A DNA stretch of 40,321 nt, taken from NCBI GenBank assembly GCA_030430655.1, contig JAUIKQ010000005.1:1-40321 (forward strand), in the 5' to 3' direction. The notes below the pieces were generated by a model. It did no database searches. It was given only the letters and a program-made list of their open reading frames with translations, and was not told the origin of the DNA. Of this stretch, positions 9,429 to 19,436 are shown one piece after another. The translations under genes were made by a program, and so were the position numbers. Source of the DNA: Chlamydiia bacterium. Lineage in GTDB: Bacteria > Chlamydiota > Chlamydiia > Chlamydiales > Simkaniaceae. Each line of letters starts with the position of its first letter. The first letter of the stretch is position 1.

Positions 9429-10721
9429 CTACTGTGAATCGGTTTTTTTTATAAAAATTTTTGTCGGTATTTTAAATTTATCTAGCCGTGATTCAAGGAA
9501 TGACATTAGTTTTTTTTGAGATATGCAAGAAGAATCGACTGTTATTTTTGCTACTGGCCGATTTCCAAATTCTTTATTTTTTACTGGAGTTACCATAGCC
9601 TTTTTAACATGGGAATAGGATAGTAAGATGTTTTCTATTTCTTCGGGATGAATATTTTCACCTCCACTAATAAACATTCTATCTTTTCTCCCTTTAAACA
9701 GCAGACCCGTTTTAGGGTCATAACTACCCATGTCCTTTGTCATAAAAAAACCTTTATTATTTATTGGTTTTATTAAGGACCGGTTTTGCTGTAGATATCC
9801 TTGGAATAAGGTTTTGCCTTTGACGCCAATTTCACCGCCGGAAAAGAGCATGAGGTTTTCCAAAGGATGGCCCAAAGAAAAGCAGTGGGATGGAGGATGG
9901 ATGGTAATTTGTGAGGTCATCTCTGTCATTCCGTAGGTTAAATAGAGGGGGAAGCCCTGTTTTATTTTTAGACTGTACAAAGCAGGAGAAATAGGCTGTC
10001 CGCCAAGCAAGATACCTCTGAGATTTTTGAAATTTGAGAAAGAAGGGAGTTTTTGGAGCTGCGTGGGGATAAGAGAAGTGTGAGTAATGTTCCATTTTTG
10101 GAGGCTTTCTGAGAGAGGATTTTTTTGCAAAAGGACTAAGGTAGCTCCGTGTAGAAAGGTTCTAAATAAAGGGGCGATGCCGGAGATGTGATACAGAGGC
10201 AGAAGAAGGCCATAGCGATCACCGTTTTGAATTGGAAATTTTTTTTGCGAAAGCCTAGCATGACAAAATAGATTGCCTAACGAATGCATAGCCAGTTTGG
10301 GTTTTCCAGTGGTGCCTGAGGTAGCAAGCAAAGTGGCGTGCTGTATGCTCTCTAGTTGGCCGTTTTGTTGAGGTGAGGGCGGATATTGGCGTATTTTTTG
10401 AAAAAAGGGATGAACATCTTCAAGAAACAGGTCGGGCTGCAGCCACGCTAAATGTTCTTGGACTTGTTGAGGTGACATATAGCGGTTCATAGGATAGGCA
10501 ATGGCTCGACATCGAAAAAGCGCAAAGAACAGTAGTATGGCGTATGGCGATGGAGTGAGACGACTTGCCACGATAGAGCCTTCTTTAATGTTGCATTGTT
10601 GTAAACAGTAGACCATTTTCTCAATGATTTGGTGGCAAGATTTATAGGTGAGTGTATGGCTTTCCTCTTGCAGAGCAGCGCTTTGGCTATTTTTTCTCTC
10701 AAAAAAAGGGCAGTAGAGCAT
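9429..10721 (-). CDS. menE: o-Succinylbenzoate--CoA ligase-like AMP-forming enzyme
   Basis: LLATSGTTGKPKLAMHS, YLTYGMTEMTSQI, GRKDRMFISGGENIHPEEIE. Start MLYCPFFERKN overlaps the menC stop (TGATG). Confidence 0.85.
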   Translation of the reverse strand: MLYCPFFERKNSQSAALQEESHTLTYKSCHQIIEKMVYCLQQCNIKEGSIVASRLTPSPYAILLFFALFRCRAIAYPMNRYMSPQQVQEHLAWLQPDLFLEDVHPFFQKIRQYPPSPQQNGQLESIQHATLLATSGTTGKPKLAMHSLGNLFCHARLSQKKFPIQNGDRYGLLLPLYHISGIAPLFRTFLHGATLVLLQKNPLSESLQKWNITHTSLIPTQLQKLPSFSNFKNLRGILLGGQPISPALYSLKIKQGFPLYLTYGMTEMTSQITIHPPSHCFSLGHPLENLMLFSGGEIGVKGKTLFQGYLQQNRSLIKPINNKGFFMTKDMGSYDPKTGLLFKGRKDRMFISGGENIHPEEIENILLSYSHVKKAMVTPVKNKEFGNRPVAKITVDSSCISQKKLMSFLESRLDKFKIPTKIFIKKTDSQ

Positions 10722-11536
10722 CAGTAAACTCCGTGGACATGGGAGGGAGAAAAGGTTTGAATGAGTCGCCAAATGCTGCGTTTTCCAATCGCGCTTTCAT
10801 AACTATGTGTAAAAATTAATGGGGCGGGGAAGAGAGCGTATTTTGCATAAAAGCTTTCTCCTCCTTGCAACATCGGCTTGCAAATAAGCGCCTTGACGTT
10901 AGGGATCGTCGCTAGTGTTTCCAGTGGCAGCTGACGGAAGAAATTGTCCAGGGCAAGGGGTATCTGGGTATTATGTGCAAGGTATAGCAGTTCTTCCAAG
11001 GTAGCTGTAGGATCTTCAATGTATTCAATTTGGTGGTGGTGCAGAGCGAGTCTTTCCCAAAGTTGTTGTGTCTGCTCCACAGTCAGCTGATGATTGCTAT
11101 CTAAACGTATTTTCACATCAGGCGGAATAATAGAAAAAAGAGCAGAGACAGAGGCGCTATCTAGGTGCCCTATTTTAAGCTTTAACGTTTTCCACCCAAG
11201 TAGCAGCGCTTTTTTGACCTGTTTTGGTGTTGGCTCTGCTATCAAAAAGTTTGTTAGAGGACGTAGAGGAGCTGGTTTTGTTAAATCCGCGTAGGCAGAC
11301 TCTATTCCAAAGGTGACGGAGGGAAATAAGGAACTGGGGAGTTTATTTACATCAAACACGCCGTTTTGTAGATCGAGCAACTGCTTATGCGCTTGCTCTA
11401 GAGTCTCCTGGCTAAAGTGAGGCAGGGGAGCAATTTCTCCGTAGCCCATCTTATTGGTTGTTTGCTCCCTTAGAATCACCCATAAGCCCGATCGATTTTT
11501 TCTGGTGTATGAAGTGCAGATTAACTGAACTGGCAT
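10721..11536 (-). CDS. menC: o-Succinylbenzoate synthase-like (enolase superfamily)
   Basis: GYGEIAPLPHFSQET, LKLKIG, IRLDSNHQLT, YIEDPTA, PLALDNFF; located between menA and menE. Start reassigned to [14 protein letters not shown]; the ORF-track N-terminus lies inside menA. Confidence 0.85.
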   Translation of the reverse strand: MPVQLICTSYTRKNRSGLWVILREQTTNKMGYGEIAPLPHFSQETLEQAHKQLLDLQNGVFDVNKLPSSLFPSVTFGIESAYADLTKPAPLRPLTNFLIAEPTPKQVKKALLLGWKTLKLKIGHLDSASVSALFSIIPPDVKIRLDSNHQLTVEQTQQLWERLALHHHQIEYIEDPTATLEELLYLAHNTQIPLALDNFFRQLPLETLATIPNVKALICKPMLQGGESFYAKYALFPAPLIFTHSYESAIGKRSIWRLIQTFSPSHVHGVY

Positions 11537-12396
11537 AGAAGAAGGGCAAGCGTGACAAGCAAAGTATGGAAAAGGAGCCATTTTGCAGTCCGTTGAAATA
11601 AAATAGCAAATTGATCGGTACGGATTAACTGCAAAGTAGAGTTGAGGCTGAAGAGGCTTATGAAAGGAATAGAAAAGAAAAGCGATTTTTTTATAAGCCA
11701 TAAAAGAGAAAGAAAAGCGCAAGCAATACAAACGCAGTACTCGATTTTTCCAAAGCCTATTCCAAAACGCGCTACTAATGTCATCTTATTAAACTGTTTG
11801 TCTTGTTCATAATCTCGGAGGTTATTTGCAATTAAAAGCGCGCTAGAAAAAAACCCTGCGTTTATCCCTAAGAGGATCGGAGGGGAGGCTATGTCCTTTG
11901 CTTGCAGGTAGTAAGTGCCAAGCGCTGGTACTAAACCAAAAAACAGCAAAACACAAATTTCACCAAGTCCGCAGTAGCTGATGGGGGCAGGCCCTGCTGT
12001 GTAAAGGAGGGAGAGGATTAAAAACAAAGCAACAAAAGGCAGGAAAATGTAACCTCCGTAGGTGCAGAGTGTAATTCCTGTTAGCAGAGCAGCCAAGAAA
12101 AAAATGCAAATAGCAGACTTTAGCTGCATTTTAGAAACAGCGCCGCTTTGTAGCAAGCGTTTGGGGCCTAACCGGTCTTTATTGTCTACCCCTCTAATAA
12201 AATCGAAATAGTCATTCGCAAGATTTGTTGTAATTTGCAGTGTCATGGCAAATAAAAAAGTGAGGAAAAGCAGGGGCCAACATAAGGCACGTGAGGGTAC
12301 AGAGAGCGCGCCAAAAGTGACGGGTGCAACGGAAGCAATCAGCGTTTTGGGTCGCACGCCGACAAGCCATGTTCCAAGAAACAAACTGCGTGTCAT
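11521..12396 (-). CDS. menA: 1,4-dihydroxy-2-naphthoate polyprenyltransferase
   Basis: [29 protein letters not shown] and [24 protein letters not shown] are MenA/UbiA motifs; ATGA overlap with menB. Confidence 0.92.
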   Translation of the reverse strand: MTRSLFLGTWLVGVRPKTLIASVAPVTFGALSVPSRALCWPLLFLTFLFAMTLQITTNLANDYFDFIRGVDNKDRLGPKRLLQSGAVSKMQLKSAICIFFLAALLTGITLCTYGGYIFLPFVALFLILSLLYTAGPAPISYCGLGEICVLLFFGLVPALGTYYLQAKDIASPPILLGINAGFFSSALLIANNLRDYEQDKQFNKMTLVARFGIGFGKIEYCVCIACAFLSLLWLIKKSLFFSIPFISLFSLNSTLQLIRTDQFAILFQRTAKWLLFHTLLVTLALLLCQFS

Positions 12397-13247
12397 GGCA
12401 ATTTAGTGAATTTTGCAAAGTCTGGAGCGCGTTTTTCCATGAGCGCTCGGTGTCCTTCTTGCGCTTCTTCCGTCATGTAGTACATCAGCGTTGCACTGCC
12501 AGCAAGCTCTTGTAGTCCAGATTGTCCATCGCAGTCTGCATTGAAAGCCGCTTTTAAGCAGCGAAGAGCTAAAGGAGAGTGGGCTAAGATCTTTTGGCAC
12601 CAAGCTATTGTTGTGGCTTGCAGTTGATCTAACGGCACGACAGCGTTGACAAGACCCATGGCTAAGGCTTCTGTTGCACTGTATTGTCGGCATAGATACC
12701 AGATTTCTCTCGCTTTTTTCTGCCCCACAATTCTGGATAGGTAACTAGCGCCAAATCCCCCATCAAAGGAGCCCATTTTAGGGCCTACCTGTCCAAAAAT
12801 TGCATTATCCGCTGCGATAGTAAGATCGCACATCACGTGTAGCACATGGCCCCCTCCAATCGCATACCCAGCAACCTGGGCTATGAGGGGCTTTGGACAG
12901 TGGCGTATTTGCTTTTGAAAATCCAGCACATTGAGTCTATGTACCCCCTCTTCATCAACGTATCCGCTGCTGCCCCGCACCTTTTGATCTCCCCCTGAGC
13001 AAAAAGCTTGCTCTCCAGCCCCTGTTAAGATGATGACGCCAACGGTAGAGTCATTGCGCGCCGTTTCCAAGGCGTTGCACATCTCCTTGATGGTGAGGGG
13101 GCGGAAGGCATTATGTACAAAGGGTCTATTGATGGTAATTCTTGCAATCCCTTCCATCGTATGGTAGAGGATATCTTGATATTTCCCCGCTTCTTTAAAC
13201 ACATGTTGAGACAAGGCAATTTCTCCATTTGTATCTAGACGGAGCAT
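12393..13247 (-). CDS. menB: 1,4-dihydroxy-2-naphthoyl-CoA synthase
   Basis: [104 protein letters not shown] start assigned at MLRLDTNG; the ORF-track start is TTG. Confidence 0.95.
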   Translation of the reverse strand: MLRLDTNGEIALSQHVFKEAGKYQDILYHTMEGIARITINRPFVHNAFRPLTIKEMCNALETARNDSTVGVIILTGAGEQAFCSGGDQKVRGSSGYVDEEGVHRLNVLDFQKQIRHCPKPLIAQVAGYAIGGGHVLHVMCDLTIAADNAIFGQVGPKMGSFDGGFGASYLSRIVGQKKAREIWYLCRQYSATEALAMGLVNAVVPLDQLQATTIAWCQKILAHSPLALRCLKAAFNADCDGQSGLQELAGSATLMYYMTEEAQEGHRALMEKRAPDFAKFTKLP

Positions 13248-13279
13248 AGTGTAAAATCTTCTATTTATCAAGGCAAGCA

Positions 13280-14032
13280 ATGAAAAAAATTGGTATTATT
13301 GGCATCACGGGGCGTATGGGAGAGGTTTTAGCGCAGGCAATTGAAAAGAGCCAGCGCTATAGGCTAGGCACCTGTTATGGTCGCTCAAGGAGCTCTGAAT
13401 CTTCTTTGGACGCTGTTTTTAAAGACAATGACTATGTTGTGGATTTTTCGCATCCAGAGCTGCTAGACAATGTCTTAGAGGCGGTTAAACGCTGTCCTAA
13501 GCCTCTGTTACTCTGTACGACCGGGTGGACAGTGGAAGAAAAACAGAGCCTATTACAATCAGTAGCAGAGCGCTCTTTGGTTGTTGTAGCGCCTAATACA
13601 AGCTTGGGGGCATGCTTGCAGCGCGGTATTGCAAGGCAGCTCAGTCAGCTACTGGGTGACGAGTATGACGTTGACATTGCAGAAAAACACCATAGATACA
13701 AAAAAGATAGTCCTTCCGGTACAGCGCTGGCGCTTTTTGGTGCCGTGCAAGAAAGTCGCGGCAAGAAATATAAAATTTATGATCCTAAAGCTGGAAGACG
13801 AGAAAAAGAGCATATCGGTATGCAGGTAGAAAGGAAGGGAAACCTTCCTGGAGAGCATACGATCACATTTAGCAGCTGTGATGAGATGCTGTCGATAGAG
13901 CACACGGCATTTACGAAAGAGCTATTTGCTAAGGGGGCGCTGCGGCTCATTGACGAGTTAGAAGAAAATGGCTATCTCCTTGGACGTGTGTACAGCGCAG
14001 AAGACCTTTTTGCAAAGGGAAAAAAGCCTTAG
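13280..14032 (+). CDS. dapB: 4-hydroxy-tetrahydrodipicolinate reductase
   Basis: [57 protein letters not shown]. Confidence 0.92.
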   Translation: MKKIGIIGITGRMGEVLAQAIEKSQRYRLGTCYGRSRSSESSLDAVFKDNDYVVDFSHPELLDNVLEAVKRCPKPLLLCTTGWTVEEKQSLLQSVAERSLVVVAPNTSLGACLQRGIARQLSQLLGDEYDVDIAEKHHRYKKDSPSGTALALFGAVQESRGKKYKIYDPKAGRREKEHIGMQVERKGNLPGEHTITFSSCDEMLSIEHTAFTKELFAKGALRLIDELEENGYLLGRVYSAEDLFAKGKKP

Positions 14033-14056
14033 AGTGCGGGTTTTGCCATTTTGGAA

Positions 14057-15889
14057 TTATTGCGCCGATGTGCCTGAACAAAAGAGGGCTATTTTACGAA
14101 CAATATCCTTATCCTGTTTGGTTTTTCTTTCTTTTAAAAGATCTGTAATTTCCTGGTGTAAATGATAGTTTTCTTGACGATTGGTGGTAACTTCAATAAT
14201 TGCAGATTTTTGACTTTCTAAGCTTGTATCAAAAGCTTTCGCAAAAGCAGACTGACTTTCCGGTTTATGGTAATCCAAATGGAACAGTGTGCTGACGCTT
14301 TTGAAGTCAAAGGGATGGTCTAGGGCAATGCAATCTTCAAAAACTTTTTCCTTAGAAGGCAAAGGAAGAAAGGAAAAAATGCCTCCTCCTTGGTTATTGA
14401 GCACAATAAAAATCATAGGATGTGGATTTTTTTGCAGTAGCGCAAGGGAGTTTATATCGTGGAGAAAGGTTAAATCGCCAAGGATCGCAACAACGGGGCT
14501 GTCTATACCTTTAGAAACACCGATAGCCGTCGCGACATTTCCATCAATTCCAGAGAGGCCTCGATTAGAAAATAAAGGTCCTGTATTTTGCAGAGGAAAA
14601 AAGAAACTGTCTGCATCGCGTATTGGCATACTATTGCCGATAAAAAAAGCCATCTTTGCGCTTGCTTTAGAGGCGAGTGCATGAAACAGATAAGGCTCGC
14701 TTAATTTTTTTTGCGCTGCAAAAAAAGTGTTTAGCTTATCAGATGTACTCTGGCTCAGACGATGCCACTTTTCTATCCAGTGGGTACGCGTTTTACTAGG
14801 CAAGTGAGGTAGCAGTTGTTGGCAGCACTGTTTCTCGCCACAAATGATACGGTTTGATACAACGCAGTCGGGGTCTTGTCTATGGTCGTGAGGGGCTATA
14901 TGAAAATATTTTCTACTATTTGCTTTTTTACAAAAGTCCTGTAGTTTTTGTGAGACTGGACGGTTACCAAAATGCACGATCACCTCTGGGCGTAGGTCGT
15001 GAGAAGAAGTGCTTTGTAGCAGAGGTGTATAATAAGCAAGGGTGTGTGTATTTTCGTCCTTTTTCCCTCTTAGTTGGGACAGAGGGTCTACAAAAAGTGG
15101 CCAATTAAGCTTTTCAGCAAGTAGCGCAAAAACCGATAAGTCATACTCTGCAACGGAAAGCTCTCCTACAATAATAATACCCTTTTCATGGCAGCTCCAT
15201 TCATGGGCCAGGTATTGCATTGTTTCTTGATCGAGCTGGCATGTTGAAGGATGATAAAAAGTAGATGCCTGTTTTTCTTGGCAAGAAAGGTAAGTGCTTG
15301 CAGAGAAAGACTTTGTTTGGCAGTGAAGCGGCTTTCTTAGCATGCAGTTCAAGTGCACAGGGCCTTGGGGATGCGCTTTAGCTTGATAAACGGCATAGGC
15401 AATTGTAGAGCTTAAGTAATTTTCTGCGACTTCTGCCGAAGGGACAGGAATATCGACGTCCCACTTGACATACTTTCCAAACATTTTCACTTGGTCGGCT
15501 GTTTGGTGAGCGCCGCATTGGCGCAGTTCTGGAGGGCGATCTGCTGAAAGAACGACAAGAGGAACCCTTTGTGCGGAGGCTTCCATCACTGCGGGAAATA
15601 AATTTCCCACAGCGGTTCCGGATGTTACTATGATAGCCACTCCCATCCGGCTACCCTTTGCTTGACCAAGCGCATAAAATCCAAGACCTCTTTCATCAAA
15701 ATGGGAAATGACTTGCGCTAAAGGATGGTCTGCAGCAGCCAGCACTAAAGGAGCATTGCGCGCTCCTGGGGCCACGCAAAATCCGCGGATATTGTGACGT
15801 ATGAGTTCTTTGATAGTGAGGGCTGCCCAAATCTCGTTTTGGAAACCTGGAGCTTGGGTTACCTTAACTGTTTTAGAAAGAATGTCCAT
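14057..15889 (-). CDS. menD: 2-succinyl-5-enolpyruvyl-6-hydroxy-3-cyclohexene-1-carboxylate synthase
   Basis: ThDP enzyme: CVAPGARNAPLVLAAA, FDERGLGFYALGQAKGS, SADRPPELRQCGAHQTADQVKMFG, FSNRGLSGIDGNVATAIG, ILGDLTFLHDINSLALL, NNQGGGIFSFLPL. Confidence 0.95.
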   Translation of the reverse strand: MDILSKTVKVTQAPGFQNEIWAALTIKELIRHNIRGFCVAPGARNAPLVLAAADHPLAQVISHFDERGLGFYALGQAKGSRMGVAIIVTSGTAVGNLFPAVMEASAQRVPLVVLSADRPPELRQCGAHQTADQVKMFGKYVKWDVDIPVPSAEVAENYLSSTIAYAVYQAKAHPQGPVHLNCMLRKPLHCQTKSFSASTYLSCQEKQASTFYHPSTCQLDQETMQYLAHEWSCHEKGIIIVGELSVAEYDLSVFALLAEKLNWPLFVDPLSQLRGKKDENTHTLAYYTPLLQSTSSHDLRPEVIVHFGNRPVSQKLQDFCKKANSRKYFHIAPHDHRQDPDCVVSNRIICGEKQCCQQLLPHLPSKTRTHWIEKWHRLSQSTSDKLNTFFAAQKKLSEPYLFHALASKASAKMAFFIGNSMPIRDADSFFFPLQNTGPLFSNRGLSGIDGNVATAIGVSKGIDSPVVAILGDLTFLHDINSLALLQKNPHPMIFIVLNNQGGGIFSFLPLPSKEKVFEDCIALDHPFDFKSVSTLFHLDYHKPESQSAFAKAFDTSLESQKSAIIEVTTNRQENYHLHQEITDLLKERKTKQDKDIVRKIALFCSGTSAQ

Positions 15890-17150
15890 GGCCTGCTTTT
15901 TGTTGGTTTAAAAAGGAATAAAGGTCTGCTTTGTGGTTTAGTTCTTCCCACTCACTTTTAGGAAGAGAGGAATCGATAATTCCAGCCCCTGCGAACAGAA
16001 AAACATGATTTTTTCGTATAAGCGCGCATCTGAGCGCGGCATAAAATAGCGCTTTTTCCACACTGAAAAAGCCGATGGGAGCGGTATACCACCCACGTTT
16101 AAAAGGCTCTAGTGCATGTATGAGATCGATAGCGGTTCTTTTTTTATCGCCGCTGAGCGCGGGATTGGGGTATAGATTTTCAATCAGTACTTTATCTTGG
16201 ATGCCGCTTTTTAATTCTCCTTGGAAAGATTGGAAGAGATGGGACACATTATGCGTTTGGTGTGTAGTTAAAGGAGAAGTTTGGTAGGATGTGCACAATT
16301 GATGAAAACTATCTTTTAGTGCGCTTGAGACAAAAGAAAACTCCAGAAACTCTTTTTTTTCAAAAGGCTGATTTAACGGCTGAGTGCCAGCTACTGCTGC
16401 TGCGTAGACATGCTGTTGATTTCTTCTGTAGATGCATTCGGGGGTAGCTCCCAAAAAAGTGGTTTCTCTGTCCCATTGCAGTGAAAATGTCGTGCTATTA
16501 CAGGCAATATTTTCAATTTCTTGTAATACCCAAAAAGGATCTAAAGCCGAAAAAAAGTCCATTTGCTTGCATCTTGCAAGTACTACCTTTTGCAGCTTAT
16601 TTTGTGAAAATGCTTCTTTGGCACTTGCCAGCATTTCTTCCCATGTATCGCTGTCGGGAAAGCATTGCATTTGTACCATCTGCGAGTTTGCGTATGTATT
16701 TTTGTACGTAGAAGAGAGTGTCTTGGCAATTTCTGCTTTTGTAGGATGCACTATGTTCATAGTCACACTTAAGTGATCGTTGTAGCAGCATACCTCTATT
16801 TTAGGGATAAAAAAGTAAGTTGTAGGCAGGCCATCCCACGGAAAGATTTGTACGTGATCTGGGAAGCCGTGCACGCCAAATAAGCAAACATCCCCGTTTC
16901 CAGAAATGGTTGGGAAAGACTTTGTATGAAAGAGAGATCCTAAGTAGGCTTCCTTTCTTGAGTGGTTCCAGTAGAATTTAGGAAAAAGCGCTAAATTTTC
17001 CAGATGGGAGAACGTAAAAGAATTGATAGGCAATTGAACAGTGATACGATGAAACTTCAGGGGAACGTCATCGACCGTGACCTCAACGACCGGTGCGCTG
17101 TGGGCATTTTGCGTGAAATGTTTGATCAAATTCGTTGTATCAAAAAGCAT
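15873..17150 (-). CDS. menF: Isochorismate synthase
   Basis: KVVLARCKQMDF, FLGATPECIYRR, AVAGTQ, LYPNPALSGDKKRTAIDLI, KRGWYTAPIGFF, GAGIIDSSLPKSEWEELNHK. Confidence 0.9.
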   Translation of the reverse strand: MLFDTTNLIKHFTQNAHSAPVVEVTVDDVPLKFHRITVQLPINSFTFSHLENLALFPKFYWNHSRKEAYLGSLFHTKSFPTISGNGDVCLFGVHGFPDHVQIFPWDGLPTTYFFIPKIEVCCYNDHLSVTMNIVHPTKAEIAKTLSSTYKNTYANSQMVQMQCFPDSDTWEEMLASAKEAFSQNKLQKVVLARCKQMDFFSALDPFWVLQEIENIACNSTTFSLQWDRETTFLGATPECIYRRNQQHVYAAAVAGTQPLNQPFEKKEFLEFSFVSSALKDSFHQLCTSYQTSPLTTHQTHNVSHLFQSFQGELKSGIQDKVLIENLYPNPALSGDKKRTAIDLIHALEPFKRGWYTAPIGFFSVEKALFYAALRCALIRKNHVFLFAGAGIIDSSLPKSEWEELNHKADLYSFLNQQKAGHGHSF

Positions 17151-17869
17151 TAAGGCTCACTTGGCTTCAATGCTTGATAGAGAGAAACGATGCCGCCTGT
17201 TAGTGGGTGGATTTGGCAGCTGCAAAACCCCACACTCTGCAACGCATTTACAAAATCTTGTCCGTAGGGAAACGACTGGATTGTTTCTCCAAGATATGTA
17301 TACGCTCTTGGATGGGAGGAGACCCATTTTCCGACTTTAGGAAGGATATGTTTTAAATAAAAAAGGTGGCTTGCGCGGAGCATAGCATTTGAAGGCAAAG
17401 AAAACTCCAGTATTAAGACCGTCCCGCCTGGCCGCAGGACGCGGAATGCTTCTTTTAGCGCGGTTTGGAAGGGGTGTATGTTACGGATTCCAAAACTTAC
17501 TGTGACGCAGTCTCGACTTTCTTTTTCTAAGGGGAGATCTAGTGCGCTGCCGTGAAGGAGCTGAATATGATCAAAGCGTGCAAGTCTACGGACTTTTTCT
17601 CTCCCTTTTTCCAACATCTTTGGCGAGAGGTCGACACCAATCACAGAGCGCAGGTGCGGCCTAGGCGTTTCAAAGGCAAGGATCTGGTCAGCTGTCCCTG
17701 TGGCTACGTCCAAAAGGTCGATATCGCCTTTTGGCAAAAAGCGCTTCATCTTCTTTCTCCACGACCTATCAATCCCAAAAGAAAGAAGCCGATTTGTTTT
17801 GTCGTAGGAGCGAGAAATCGCGTCAAACATTTTCCAGCTAGAGGGCTTTTCTTCGTCTAAAGTTGTCAT
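17150..17869 (-). CDS. ubiE: Demethylmenaquinone methyltransferase (UbiE/MenG)
   Basis: MFDAISRSYDKTNRLLSFGIDRSWRKKM, DVATGTADQIL, GVDLSPKMLEKG, VSFGIRNI, FRVLRPGGTVLILEFS. Start moved to MTTLDEEKPSS, which has AAGGAGAAG upstream. Confidence 0.94.
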   Translation of the reverse strand: MTTLDEEKPSSWKMFDAISRSYDKTNRLLSFGIDRSWRKKMKRFLPKGDIDLLDVATGTADQILAFETPRPHLRSVIGVDLSPKMLEKGREKVRRLARFDHIQLLHGSALDLPLEKESRDCVTVSFGIRNIHPFQTALKEAFRVLRPGGTVLILEFSLPSNAMLRASHLFYLKHILPKVGKWVSSHPRAYTYLGETIQSFPYGQDFVNALQSVGFCSCQIHPLTGGIVSLYQALKPSEP

Positions 17870-17989
17870 AAACTCTCTTCTCCTTGCGGGAGTGGTAACA
17901 AGACTCAAGAAGAAATATTTTTAGCAAAAGAGGAAAAAAAAATATACAAAAAAAATCATCTAGGCGGTAATTATTTGAAGCGCTGGAAC

Positions 17990-18811
17990 TTAGAAAGCAA
18001 AAGCGCGAGACACGCTATCTTGAAGTGCGATGGTGAGAGAGACACACTCTGGTAAATGGGCTGTCGCGTGCTTTATTGCGCTGTCTGGATGGTTGCATTC
18101 TGCAGAAAGGTGAGCTAGGTAGACCTGTTGTAGACGAGGATGCTGAAGAGCCTTTAAAAGTGATCCACACTGCTCATTGGAGAGGTGCCCTTGCCTACTG
18201 AGCACCCGTTTTTTGTAGGTATGTGGGCGAGAGCTTGCGTGGACCATGGAAGGTTCATGGTTAGATTCCAAATAAAGGAGATCGCAGTTTTGCAAATGTT
18301 GTTGGACAGAGGAAGTAGGAAAGCCAAGGTCAGTACAAATACCTATTTTATGTTTCGGTGTTTGAATGGTAAACATCACAGGATCGACAGTGTCGTGCTG
18401 GACGTTAAAAGGGTAGACCTGTAGATCTCCAAAAGAGAAAGGTTCATTCGTCGAAAAGATACGAAAAGAAGGGCGGTACTTGACCTGTTTACATAACACC
18501 TTTGCTGTTTCGGCGTTTGCAAAGATGGGAATATCTAGGCGAGTTGCTAGAGAGTCAAGAGCGCGCATATGGTCTACATGCTCGTGTGTTATGAAAATAG
18601 CGTCTATGGTACTAAGATCAACAGAAATGGCATCGAGCCGCGCTTTCAGGCCTTTCAGAGTCAGTCCCGCGTCGATAAGAATCCTTACAGATGAGGTGCC
18701 AAGATAAAGGCTGTTGCCTTTCGATCCAGAAGCTAAAGGACAAAATCCGTACAAAGCAGGTCTACCTATACAAAAAGACTGAGTCTCCCACAACTGCTGT
18801 AATATAATCAA
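17990..18811 (-). CDS. MBL-fold metallohydrolase, YycJ/WalJ-like
   Basis: FCPLASGSKGNSLYLG, ILIDAGLTLKGLKARL, FITHEHVDHMRAL, GICTDLG, LLYLESNHEPSM. Confidence 0.88.
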   Translation of the reverse strand: MIILQQLWETQSFCIGRPALYGFCPLASGSKGNSLYLGTSSVRILIDAGLTLKGLKARLDAISVDLSTIDAIFITHEHVDHMRALDSLATRLDIPIFANAETAKVLCKQVKYRPSFRIFSTNEPFSFGDLQVYPFNVQHDTVDPVMFTIQTPKHKIGICTDLGFPTSSVQQHLQNCDLLYLESNHEPSMVHASSRPHTYKKRVLSRQGHLSNEQCGSLLKALQHPRLQQVYLAHLSAECNHPDSAIKHATAHLPECVSLTIALQDSVSRAFAF

Positions 18812-18931
18812 GCAAACTGTGCGCCAATATTAGCAGCTGTTTCCGGTAAAATTTTAACTCATTAGTTATGAAAAATTTAAGAAAGGTGTAGAATTTTCTT
18901 TTCGCAAACTATTTGCAGTCAAGGTGGGAAA

Positions 18932-19430
18932 ATGAGCATAAAACTCATAGAAAAACGTAACCTTTCGGCAAGGGGACTGTTAGCGAAGGCAAGAGCTAGA
19001 TTCAAGGCAATCGCCGAACCTGCTGTTGGTGGGCAAGGGAAAGAGAGGGAAATTTCGATTATGGATTGCTGCATGTCTGCCTTAGCAATATTCAAGTTAA
19101 AGTTTCCCTCGTTGCTCCAATGCGATATTCATAAAACACAAGAGCCAATAAAAACTAACATCAAAAACCTTTTCAAAGTAGAGCGTGTGCCTTGTGACGC
19201 CTATATGCGAGAAAGATTGGACTTGGTAAATCCTAGAGATCTACGACCCATCTTCAAGGATATTTTTGCTGGACTACAGAAGGGGAAAAGTGCTAGAAAA
19301 ATACACGTTTATTGAAGGGAAACATCTTTTGCTCAGCGATGGCACCGGTTACTTTACCTCCTCTGAAGTACACTGCAAAAATTGTTGTGTAAAAAAACAC
19401 AAGAGTGGAAAATTAAATCTACTTATGGAG
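18932..19430 (+). pseudogene. Frameshifted N-terminal remnant of a DDE transposase
   Basis: Frame 1: MDCCMSALAIFKLKFPSLLQCD...NIKNLFKVERVPCDAYMRERLDLVNPRDLRPIFKDIFAGLQKGK. Continued after a frameshift near 19290: VLEKYTFIEGKHLLLSDGTGYFTSSEVHCKNCCVKKHKSG. Reads as one transposase N-terminal region in two frames. Confidence 0.8.
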
Positions 19431-19436
19431 GTGGTT

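Noticed and set aside
10721-11731. ORF-track N-terminus of menC ([15 protein letters not shown]...)
   Set aside because: It is antisense-free but lies in another frame inside menA; the family-like sequence begins at MPVQLICTS (11536).
14289-14684. 131-aa plus-strand ORF inside menD
   Set aside because: Antisense shadow of conserved ThDP-enzyme motifs (SNRGLSGIDGN, NNQGGGIFSF).
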